Assembly (NCBI GenBank): GCA_033239005.1
Contig: BSQZ01000036.1
Span: forward strand, 4,422,001 to 4,486,000
DNA length: 64,000 bases
Source of the DNA: Lamellibrachia satsuma
Taxonomy: Eukaryota > Annelida > Polychaeta > Sabellida > Siboglinidae
Direction: 5' to 3'
Position numbers and translations under genes: made by a program. The notes under the pieces are model-generated. The model saw nothing but the letters and a program-made list of their open reading frames with translations, was not told the DNA's origin and searched no databases. Positions 1-11,600 of this stretch are shown here, one piece after another (within the stretch, counting starts at the first letter, position 1; every line of letters starts with the position of its first letter).

Positions 1-473
1 GGAACATGAGATCGACAGGGTTCCAAATGTCAACTTACCGCTCGTTGACGTCCGAGACGTAGCAATCGCGCACATCAACGCGCTGACGGCTCCCGGAGCC
101 GCAAACAAGCGCCACCTGTTGACCGGAGACAACATCTCGTACACGCAGACGGCGCAGATCCTATCGGACGAATTTTCCAAGTTCGGCTATAACGTACCAA
201 CGAAGAAGGCTGGGTCTATGTACATGTGGTTCGGTGTTAATTTCAGCGGAAACAGTAATTTCCGCCGAATGCGGCCAGTCGTTAACAAGGAGTTCAAGTT
301 TGATAACACAAGTATGAAGAACGTTCTGGGTGTGACCCCTCGTCCTACCGCGACGACACTGATCGACATGGGCTACAGCATGATCGAAACTGGTTTGGTG
401 AAGAAGACGTCCAAGTTTATTGGTCGCAAATCCGGTGAGCAACGCCAGGTTATAGGTTACACGTTTGAAGAGA

Positions 474-1556
<1,083 letters not shown>

Positions 1557-1617
1557 CTGTAAATGTACACATCTGACCATTGTTATTCTAAAATCATGTA
1601 AAATAGTATAAACCATA

Positions 1618-1624
1618 ATATATA

Positions 1625-1669
<45 letters not shown>
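1618..1669. repeat. (TA)n microsatellite
   Basis: About 40 bases of uninterrupted TA dinucleotides. The surrounding 1557-2100 interval has no recognisable gene; a fragment near 1720-1800 resembles the dispersed intronic repeat seen at 59450-59830. Confidence 0.85.
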
Positions 1670-1670
<1 letters not shown>

Positions 1671-2109
1671 CATCCAAATTTGTTACTAAACCAGTTGCGG
1701 AAATTACTTAATTAAACTATTTACACACTACATATTAGGACATCAACGAACCGGATTCGCGTTAGGCTAAATCAGTTGAGGATTGAGTTTTAAGAGTAAT
1801 TTTTACACTAATTTCAAATTCGAATGAATAATATTTTGCGCTGCTTTTTTTATTAGCACTTATTTACGAACATACAGAGCACTCATACTTCACACCACAT
1901 TCAGTGGTAGAAAGAATGCATCGCACACCGCCTATATTTTATTCACTTACATCAACGTTTAAGTGTCCTGTTGACATTTCTTTTGTGTTTCCATTAGAGA
2001 GGTTCAGCACGCCAAACCTATAACGTGTACGTTTATCACAATCTTTACACCCTCGAGATCACGCCAAAATTACCGCCAAAATAACATCATATTACGACGT
2101 ACCAGCATT

Positions 2110-2370
2110 TCCAACTTGGGTCAATGTTGGCCCAATGCATGCTGCTATATTGGTCCAATGTTGACATGCCACCATTGGGCTAAGATTGGGATGTCCACAG
2201 GGCCAATATTTGCCCAACCAAGTTAACCCGGTGCTTGGTCCAGCACTGGACCAGCATTAGCATGCCAGAAACTGGTACATTATTGGGCCAATGTTGGCCC
2301 AATCAATGGCGTTATATTGGTATACTGTTGGCATACCATTACTGGCCCAATGACAGTTGTTTTGACATAG
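2110..2370. repeat. Cluster of TTGGCCCAAT-type inverted repeats
   Basis: Short self-complementary words built on TTGGCCCAAT or TTGGTCCAAT recur about ten times in both orientations, as in the subterminal regions of some cut-and-paste DNA transposons. No transposase frame is present. The rest of 2370-3250 holds no gene that I can recognise. Confidence 0.5.
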
Positions 2371-3260
2371 TTGTTACGTTAAACATTGTCAATATAGGGA
2401 AACAGGCCCAAAAGCAGCCCCTGCTTGTCTGGCGCTACTGTTGTATGCTACTGTTGTATGCCACTGTTGTATTAACAGTGAAGTTGACAGTGTCACTGCT
2501 ATGTATCTAACAAAGGATCACTGATTAATTAACAACATAAAAAAAGAAATATATAACAAGCAAAGAACTGAACACAGTAAACGATAATACACCATATACT
2601 GCTGCGAACTGTTTGGACAGTAAGGAAGGGAAAGAATGTCAAAAAGTGGACAATGTACGCCATGGGCATATCAGTACTGTGCATGGTACGAGTGTGGAAA
2701 ATGTTTGTGTGAAATGGATGAATATGGATTAGTAGTCAAAGTGGATGAGAAGGGGGGGGGCGTTTAGCACGCACATTTTAAAGAGACAATTCGGGTGGTG
2801 TTTTGAAACACACTTTAGATATTGTAATTTAGACAATAAAACGCCATATACAAGCACGGGCGTTTTTAAGTTTGTCCCCCAGGAGACCAAACGTCGCAGC
2901 AAATCAGACACTTTAAAAGTCGCAGCCAGACACTTTATACGCCGCAGCCAAACAGACACTTTAAACGGCGCAGCCAATCAGACACTAAACGTCGGAGGCA
3001 ATTTTGCATTATTTTCGTCTACATCATAACGTCTTCACCATAATGAAAGTATCGTCACGGTGTAATCAATTGGCGTTAGTCAGTTTTCGAAATGACCACT
3101 GACTCTTGGGGGTCCCCTAAAAATATTGGTCACCCCCCCCCGAAAAAAATCTTAAAACAAATCTTCTTTTCCAGCACCGTACTAGCTATTAGCGCCTATT
3201 TTTGTGAAACGACTTGCTTGCTATCATAGCAACCTGTAGTTATTTGCCAACTTAGGTTGA

Positions 3261-3320
3261 ATGCACTTGTTGTAAGTCGCTCTGGATAAGAGCGTCTGCT
3301 AAATGACTAAATTGTAAATT
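3261..3320 (+). mobile_element. SINE or LINE 3' tail of L2 type
   Basis: The segment contains GTAAGTCGCTCTGGATAAGA followed by GCGTCTGCTAAATGAC and an AAATTGTAAA tail. This matches the widely conserved 3' tail shared by L2-clade LINEs and the SINEs they mobilise. Only the tail is recognised; no tRNA-like head was identified just upstream. Confidence 0.7.
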
Positions 3321-3673
3321 ATGGTCTAAACCATTGTTACTGGAGTAATGCGCTTGCAAACACAGTGCTCTGTAATTCTGAGAAGTAAAATGCCATGGTA
3401 AAATGTGCCTCAACTAGACTCATTGGTGGCATTACTGCAGACACCCAGCAGATGGCGCCCTTAACCACAGAACACACACTCATCAATGATATGAGTGGAA
3501 TGATTTAAGATATTTTAACAAAGATTAACTGAATGAATGACAATAGAGTGAGCTGAATTAATCAGCTAAACTACTAACAGAATGAAGTCGAATCCTGCGA
3601 AAACCGTCGAGTAGTCTCACACGCAGCAACAGGTGCAACAGCGGAAGGGTAATTACATCGGTACAACGATAAA

Positions 3674-4433
3674 ATGTGGTACTCCCGAAGCTTACAGTTT
3701 TCTTATGGAAGGTCCCTCATGCCATATGGCATGGCTAGTTCAGTGTCTATTGGTGGAACAATTTCAGATCCATTTGAAATCAGTCAGGGATTAAAGCAAG
3801 GATACGTCTTGGCACCCACTTTGTTCACTCTCTTTCTTGGAGCTGTACTATCAGCAGCATCGTAACACTTGAGTATGGGTGTTTTCATCCGCATTAGATC
3901 TGATGGACAGTTATTCAACCTGGCTAGACTGACAGCAAACACAAAAACTTGTGAACTTTGCATTCGTGAACTGCTGTTTGCAGATGATGCTGCTATTGTT
4001 GCGCACACACTAGAAAACATCAAAGAGATTTGTAAACACTTTGAACAAGCTGCAACCTTATTTGGACTTACAATTAGTACAAAGAAAACTGTAACACTCC
4101 ACCAACCTCCACCTGGACAAACTTCAATCGGTCCACGCATTGAAATCTATGGCACGTCATTACAGTCAGTCAAGAACTTCACATACTTGGGCAGCACGAT
4201 TGCATCTGACAACACCATCGATGTGGAAATTAACAACCGTATACGTGCAGCCTCAGGAGCCTTTGGATGACTCTGGAAGCGAGTATGGTCACAACATGGC
4301 ATTACAATCTCCACAAAGTGCAAGGTGTACAAGGCGATTGTACTACCAACACTACTGTACTCAGCTGAGACGTATACTCTCTACCGTCGTCACATTAGAA
4401 AAAGTTCCCAAGTGCAGAGGTGCCAACTTCTGA
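3674..4433 (+). pseudogene. Degenerate LINE reverse transcriptase
   Basis: Three consecutive pieces give a non-LTR retrotransposon RT. The first, to 3865, holds a GLKQGYVLAPTLFTLFL block, the usual QGDxLSPxLF-like palm motif. The second, 3869-4270, holds LLFADDAAIVAHT (the FADD active site) and the thumb-side block GLTISTKKT with YLGSTIASD. The third continues LWKRVWSQHG and VYKAIVLPTLLYSAETYTLYRRH. There is a frame break at 3865, and an in-frame TGA at about 4268 sits where related elements have arginine. The upstream endonuclease is missing. The element is dead and 5' truncated. Clade not assigned. Confidence 0.85.
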
Positions 4434-4545
4434 TGATGTAAAAGTGTAATACCCTTGCGATGACCCAGCGGGAATCGGGAGGTATCGACATACACTCCCA
4501 AACCCATAGAAGATTGGTAAAATGCAATTTGTTACACCCTGTCTC

Positions 4546-5148
4546 TTAATAATAGACAACATGTTTACTGTCGAAGTACTTCAGCATAAGAGGGAACAAT
4601 GTTATGCTCTCCACGTCTGTGTTGGCATCACTAGCAATATTGTACGGTCCTTTCTGAATGGTGCTAATTTTATCATCACATTCCTTGGCAAGCGTTTCCA
4701 CAATTGCAGTTGTCTTTGTTCGGCCACTGGCAATGGCATGTTGAGTGGCAATTTTGGAATCTGGAAACATTATTTTAAAAACAGGTCCGGCGTGATCGCT
4801 TAACTACTAGCTGTTAATGTAATATAATAATATTAGAATGTTATGTTCTATAAGAAATGATGTGAACAACATCTCAGCATTTATTGTGGCAAATTCGGTA
4901 CCTTTTGAAAAGAAAGTATCGATCTTATAACATGCTTTGCCCGCGGCCTGTACTCGCCGCGCTGCTTCAACGTGTTTTCGACAGTCGTACAACCCACTCA
5001 CTGTGTCCGATGTTAATATCGGCTCGACACGTTTCTTAGACTTTTGAAGAACTGGCCATGAATATTCCACTTTGTATTTCTGTTTTGCTGGGATTCTGTT
5101 TAATCTCTTTTGCAGTGGCGTGTTCGGGCATTCCGCCATACTGGGCAC
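4546..5148 (-). pseudogene. hAT-like transposase fragment
   Basis: On the minus strand, 5148-4807 encodes a basic N-terminal piece ending FATINAEMLFTSFLIEHN. The next piece, 4800-4546, reads SDHAGPVFKIMFPDSKIA and GRTKTTAIVETLAKE, then SITLFPLMLKYFDSKHV. The order (an EHN block, DHAGPLF-like block, MFPDSxIA, RTKTTAIV, then a catalytic-domain start) resembles hAT-related transposases common in fish and invertebrate genomes. A frame change and stop codons near 4800-4810 break it, and the C-terminal dimerisation region is missing. This is an inactive copy; the family assignment rests on memory of these motifs. Confidence 0.6.
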
Positions 5149-5177
5149 GAACCACAGTCAGAGTTCATCCGCCATTG

Positions 5178-5318
5178 CATAGATAAAGAGTCTACTGTGC
5201 ACAAAAACATCACTTACACTCACTCATTCACAAAATTTCTGCTCTCACTAATACACCCAAACTGCACAATTATTTTTTTCCTAGGATGTTTTTGTGCACA
5301 GTAGCATCTTATCTTTGA
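5178..5318. repeat. Small inverted-repeat element
   Basis: Two arms of about 37 bases, 5178-5214 and 5281-5318, are complementary around CTACTGTGCACAAAAACATC, with a 66-base loop. It looks like a miniature foldback or MITE. The interval 5320-5850 holds no recognisable gene. Confidence 0.6.
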
Positions 5319-5851
5319 AATTATGCCATGTGTCAGTTGGTATACCTGTTGCGTAAGGACACAGTGGCCGTTAGGCAGAATGTACTCATATTTTGGGAAC
5401 CAGGGAATTTCATAGCAGAAATGCAGGGGCGTCATGCGTTGAAGCAATTTGTGCGAAAAGGAGATATGTCATTTTCACGAATTTCACACACCAGGTGTCT
5501 TAGTGGGTCTGTCATGTGCTGTGAAATAAAAACATTGTAGGATAAATTTTCAATGTAGGCGCAAGACCGTTATAATGGTCGTCTATGGAAAAAGTGACTG
5601 GTCCATGCCCATACTCCTACTACGACGATAACAGTAAAACTAACTACATTAAAAACGCCACCCGAACCCGATAATCCAGCGACGATGGGACCATTTCGCG
5701 CGCGCCAAGTCGAAAAGATAGACTATCTCATTAAATTATCAAGGGGTGCAACCATAGGCACATCGGTTACGCCTACGGACATGGCTACGACATAGCGTCA
5801 CCTCTTCCTCTACTCGCGGCGCATTTAATCCTTACACCATGGCAACGACCC

Positions 5852-6314
5852 TTTGGGTCACATGGTCAAACGCCATTTCGTGTAGAATGAGACCAGAGTG
5901 GGCCAGCAGCACAGACATAAATAAAACAACCGTTAGTAGTTTATAGGGGGATGATTAATTATGTAACTTTATGGCCGGCAGACGGCAATTCTTAGCGTGA
6001 CCTTATATTGATCTACGAGAATCCCGTTTGGTAATCTCGCTCATAGTAATATCCGGTTATATAAAAAAAATTACAAGCACATGCGTTCTGACAAAAAGGT
6101 AATAATTTCACACTATTGCATGATTATTGTCAGGTAACTTTAGTGATATACATATAAGAATGTATACAGGTATGAAAGACGTGTTTATTGCTCTGTTTAT
6201 GGCGTTCTTGTAAGGTTTCACGTTTCATGAAAATGCGTACGATTATCTTGAGCGAGATCTTCGCCTATACAACAGCAACAGCCAGATAGAAAAATGTATG
6301 GCGATTGACTTTCT
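5852..6314 (+). repeat. Dispersed ~465-bp repeat, copy A
   Basis: This stretch, starting at TTTGGGTCACATG, is repeated in the same orientation at 18957-19433, with frequent substitutions and small indels. Shared landmarks include GGCCAGCAGCACAGA, GACGGCAATTCTTAGCGTGA and CATGCGTTCTGACAAAAAGG. No coding capacity is shared. It is likely a non-coding transposon or retroelement UTR. Confidence 0.75.
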
Positions 6315-6332
6315 AAAATCTTAAATGTAGAC

Positions 6333-6782
6333 GTGTTGAGACAGGCCAACCTGTCAAGTATTAAAGCCCTTCTCACTGAACCCCAACTCCGCTGGACCAC
6401 CAGGGAATCCACTGCACAGGACCGGCAACAGTGGAGGCGGGGCATTCATCAGGGAAAGATTTATATAGACGAAAAGTTAACACGAAAGTGTCAACATGAA
6501 CACGATCGTCGGCACGGCCTTCTAGGTGCTTCTATACCTACCGTCTTCTGTGATGACTGCGGCAGAGGCTTTGTGGCACAAATAGGCGTACATTCTCACC
6601 GAAGAGCAAAGGACAATGATACTAACTTCGTTGGTGTCATCGTTGGAGACGGTGGACAGCAGAGAGAGAGGGAGAGGGGAGGGGGAGGCCCTGGAACCCC
6701 CTCATTTCGAACACTAGCGTTAATGCGTAGACAGCTTGTGTTGCGGTATAGACATGCACGTGGTTATGCACCAAACACATGA
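6333..6782 (+). pseudogene. LINE C-terminal fragment with zinc-knuckle-like motif
   Basis: The frame starts LRQANLSSIKALLTEPQLRW, which matches the post-RT region of many LINEs (usually followed by GHVxRM). About 60 codons later comes FCDDCGRGFVAQIGVHSHRR, the CxxCxRxFxxxIGLxSHxR zinc-finger-like block that closes these proteins. Between them the frame is degenerate. The RT itself is absent, so this is a 5'-truncated remnant. Beyond 6800, up to about 7190, I see nothing recognisable. Confidence 0.6.
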
Positions 6783-7191
6783 GAAACTATCGCACACCGG
6801 TGCATGAAACAGCAGCGCATTATTATTCAGGACATCGTTCAAAATGTACCTGTAGGCCAAATTCACAGTCGGGTACTCAACCATCTCAATCTCACATATA
6901 ATATATCAGAATAGCTATATAGCTATTCTGCAAGCTGAGTGTGTTCTTTGTGCATCAAACGAATGAACCGTCGCATAGAAAGTTGCTTACGGAAGCTCCA
7001 AGAAAACACAAAAATATTTGCGTTTTAAAAACTCAAAGCTCAATAAGCCGGTGAACTTACTTCCGACAGACATCAACTCGTTGGACTGATTAGAACATTC
7101 TATTTTTCAATCGTGTGATAAATGTAACGGAAATATGATGATGTGGTTGGTTGATCAAACAGAATGTTGAGAAAGTGCATCGTTGATACTA

Positions 7192-7346
7192 CGGCAGTTT
7201 TTACCACGGGAAGGTGACGCAGCGTTCGTCGTTAACAAGAACAAATTCGTTGTCCCAGATCGCGATGATTTTGCATGGTATGCAAACGATAAAACAATTG
7301 TGTGGATCCCCGAGTCTGAAAAGACGCTAGCAAGGGCTCGCTTCTA
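7192..7346 (+). CDS. Possible orphan terminal exon
   Basis: After an AG at 7189-7190, an open stretch of about 50 codons reads FLPREGDAAFVVNKNKFVVP and then DDFAWYANDKTIVWIPESEK, closing ARARF and TAA. Its balanced amino-acid composition differs from the neighbouring AT-rich noise and looks like real protein. I do not recognise the family, and found no upstream exons that clearly join to it. It may be the last exon of an unseen gene, a gene relic, or chance. The interval 7350-8260 shows nothing else. Confidence 0.25.
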
Positions 7347-8261
7347 ACTTCTTGCTGCTAGAAAGCTCGAGTTATATGCGAGACATTTTAATTCATGCAT
7401 ACCCGGTGTAGAAACGTCACAAAATAACAACGAACTGGTGAACAACATCTCGGTAATGTAGTTCACCATTTCTACACGTAAATTTTACAAGTTAGGCGTG
7501 CTGAACCAATCGCAAAACACATTATACTCAAGGTGAAAACCATTTAATTTCAGTGATAGCGGTTTCTTTGCAGTGTGATCGAGACGAAGCTGGCAGAAAG
7601 ACTACAATGACGACTGGAAACCAAACGTCTTGATATACTCTTGGTACCCTCCTTAGACTACAACATACACTTGATTTTTTTAATAGAAGGTTGTGAACTG
7701 TATCTGAACTTATATTGTTTTAATTATTATGGGGATTATGATTAACAAAATGATTTTACTCCTCAATGTTGACCAATGTTCTACTATAATGGTCAATCTA
7801 TCATTTCTATAAGGTGTGCCAGTCAAATGCAACACATGGGTCATGCTTAAATAAACAACGTTAACTGAAACTGGACAATGCGTAGGTGAATGTTAAAAGC
7901 AAGAAAAATATGCTCATGATGTCTATTAAATGGTCTATGATTTGTTACAAAACTGGGGACAACAAACCAAAAAGGTTTTATAGCGAGAAAGGTGCCCAGC
8001 AAAATGTGACAGTGGTTTTTAAACATCATTTACTTACTCAAATAATTCATGCAAACAAGTTTCTAGTTAAGTATAAAATACTGCATCAGTTCCTGACAAT
8101 ATAGCAGCACAAGACATCAACATCTTCAATAGCATCCAGTGGCAATTTGACTAGTGGCACAATGGTCTAGATTACAAGAAGGCACAAGCTGTTCTTCAAC
8201 AGAGATGACTATTGATTACAGGTTTTTCTTCTTACCACAACTATTCACTACTTTAACGTTC

Positions 8262-8588
8262 CTGCAACCATTGGTTGTCTCCTTTAGGAACTCAATTCTG
8301 GGACTTAGTTCTTATTCTGCTCGCCAGGTGGCATTGCAAGAAGGATGTCACGTCACATACGTGGCTTGAGGAGCACACGAATGGGGTTGAGAACATAAGT
8401 GATTGACAGGGAAAGTAACAGAAGTATGAGATGGATTAAAGAGGCCCTCTCGATCAGAAAGACACCTATCATGAATCGAGACTCTGCCACGTATGGGGCA
8501 GCCTGCTTGATGTACCATCTGGTGAAGGAAAAAAGAACTAAGTCCCAGAATTCAGTTCATGATGAAGGCAACCGATGGTTGCTGAAAC
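8262..8588 (+). mobile_element. Foldback element with Penelope-like endonuclease fragment, copy 1
   Basis: Arms of about 60-70 bases at 8262-8325 and 8525-8588 are inverted repeats around TTCTGGGACTTAGTTCTT. Between them the plus strand reads MRWIKEALSIRKTPIMNRD, which resembles the C-terminal block of the GIY-YIG endonuclease of Penelope-like elements (IxEAIxIxK...NRD). A second copy lies at 10121-10437. It ends about 100 bases downstream of the TTLL12 stop codon. Confidence 0.55.
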
Positions 8589-8695
8589 ACTTTATTTCGT
8601 AGAATTTTAAAAAAATGATTTATTATGACAACTCGGTGAACATTTTCACCAAGACATGATTGCTGTTGTCAGTCAGCTTATACAGACGCGTCAGT

Positions 8696-11600
8696 CTACA
8701 GACGAGTGACCCTGTCCCCCTCCCCAGTGTCTAGGAAGAGCGTACTGAACATCTCATTGCAGAAGGTTGGCCGATGTCTGCAGTGCCTGGTGAGGTCCAG
8801 TCCAAAGTTGCACTCTAGCAGCACGGGCTGTATCTGTTTGTTTCCTGCAAAATGGTAACAAGTATTGCGTGTTGATTTAACAAGATTGCCACCCAAGGCA
8901 ACAAGCATTGCATGTTGATTTAACAAGATTGCCACCGAAAGCAACAAGCATTGCATGTTGATTTAACAAGATTGCCACCCAAGGCAACAAGCATTGTGTG
9001 TTGATTTAACAAGATTGCCACCCAAGGTAATAAGCTACACATAATAAGTGGAAAGGAAACCATTTGCTTGTTGAGAGTATAGCCACAGAGAACGAACTAT
9101 GAATAATGAAAACAATTTTGCGTAGTGTTGTACATCAATGTTTCATCAATGTTTTGAAATCATCCCTTATACATAAACAATAGAAATATGTACTCTACGA
9201 ATTGTCATACTCAACAGATCAGACAAGTAAATTTATGAATGCGTTTGTATGCTGCTATTTCAAAAACTATATTTTGTCATTTTTTGTGTCTAAAATAAAT
9301 TCAGAATTTAATCCAAACTACAATAGGACTGTCCTCCCTTGACTGACCTTTCTCGTCTGTGGTCCACTGGAGAATTATGTCGATGCCATAGACGGCGCGT
9401 GATTGGGGTGAATGCCCTATACCCCTGGGTGGTTCCTTTGATGTGGCTGCGACAAACAGCTCCTTGATCACATCAAAGATGGTTGCCTGAAATAAGGTAA
9501 GTTTTTAAGTAACAAACAGCTTGTGTCTTATCCAGCAGTGTTTAGTAAGTTATGTTGCTATAAAATGGCATCTTTTAAAGGAAGGCCGTTTTTTTAAAGT
9601 GTTCAGATTTTATTTAGCATGTCCACAAATGGATTCACCAAAGCATTGAATAATTCTAGAAATGGAACATGCAGTTTACATTAAATATATTTGTCTGAAC
9701 AGAATTTTAGTTTTAATCAACTGATGTGTTAAATATACCAATAAATTCAGCATTGCAATCCTGTAAAACAGTCGTTCAGTTAGCCAATGAAAATAGCAGT
9801 ACATTCCATTTAATAATATTATTATAACACAAAAAAAATGGAACCAGAACGTAAACAGCCATAATGCATGGGTCTCAACATTCAACCTTATAGGCAGTGA
9901 GAGTTGGCTACTGGTGTAACTAGTATCTATGCTTCAATGTACCTCCACATCACTCCAAGCATGCTCTGGATGTTGAGTCTTCCATTCCACCATGAAATCA
10001 TTACAGTTTATCTGCAGACATGGAGACAAGAAACATTCCTTGGTGAAAATGTTCATCACGTTGGCAGAACAAATTAATGTATCTTTTTTGGTTTAACACA
10101 CTATTAAAGATAACTCTCTTCAGTGTTTCTGAAACCACTGGTTGCCTTGTCCAGGAAGTGAATTCTGGGACTTATTTCTTCTGCTCACCAGATGGTATGG
10201 CAAGCAGACTGTCCCATTGTTGAGTCAGTACTCAACAACTCCATTGTAGACTGGGAGGGAGCCAAGGTGATTGACAGAGAAAGTAACAGAAGTGGGAGAT
10301 GTTAAAGGAGGCCCTCTGAATCAGAACGACAACACCAACTATGAATTGAGACAAGGTGGGGTTACCGACTCAGCCACGTATGGTAGTTTGTTTGGCATAC
10401 CAACTGGTGAGCAGAAGAAGAACTAATTAGTCCCAGTTTTTTTTCTTCAAATATTTGTTAAAATTAAAACAAAAGTACCCTGCAGAACAACAATACCGTA
10501 TAATAAAAAAATAGGATGCCATTACCTCGCACAGTTTCACACCATCTTTGTAGTTCATTACTGTGAAATGGGTTTCATAGTTGTCTAGGTCATTCAAGGT
10601 GAATGGTCTAAAAACAAAGTTTTATTATTACCTTCCTAAATACAGTGATATATTATAAGCATTGTGTACATCAGTGTACCTCTTGTGACAACACCACTGT
10701 GGACAACTTGTGACAACATCATTGAGGTCAACTTGTGACGTCACTGTGGACAACATGACAACACCACTGTGGACAACTCGTGACTACACCACTGTGGACA
10801 ACTTGTGACAACACCAACGGACAACACACAATTATAATAAAAAATAGTTGTTCATTAAAACACATCTGGTGGATGTTAGAATATAAAAGTTAATAGTTTT
10901 AGTATATAACATGATTTTTAAATAAAAATGACTTTGTATCTTTAAAGTGATATGATGTATTTATGTATGCTTACTTGTTGGCAAATCTGGGGTGGAATGA
11001 CCGATGGATGTACACCTGGAGAGGTTTGACCGAGTACAGCATAACAGCATACCGCAGGTCAAACTTGACTTGACCGATACCTGGTCTTGTCCAGAGCACG
11101 GGATCTTCCAGGTATTTACATGCAATCTAGACAAGAGCAGTGATCAGGTCATGTTTATAGTTTATGTCACAAGTCATGATTCTTTACTTCTAGAAAATCT
11201 TTAATTGCCAAAGCAAATCGATTTTCATTTTCGAACAGCAATACAAGCAGATGTTTGCATTTAAATGCTGTGTTAAAAATTGAGCAAACATTTTAAATGT
11301 TTGATTTTATAGAGTGCAAGATCAAATTAGAATAGGTTTTACATATAACATTTACAATAATTCTTTCACAGCGAAATATGCAGAGATTGCCATTTTTCTT
11401 TCTCCTGCGAGTATAATTAGCATACCAACCGACTGCAAAACTCAGAACTATTTTATTTGAGAGTATTCATTACAAAATACATAATAAAAAAAATCTGTCA
11501 CAAGACCCCAGCTGAGGATTACCGGGTAATTATCAATTGAGCAGAACTAATGACAGAAATTGCACTACAACTCTTAAAGCATAATAATGATGTCAAGCCT

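Noticed and set aside
11004..11204. 66-codon plus-strand frame
   Set aside because: Antisense of TTLL12 exon 10.
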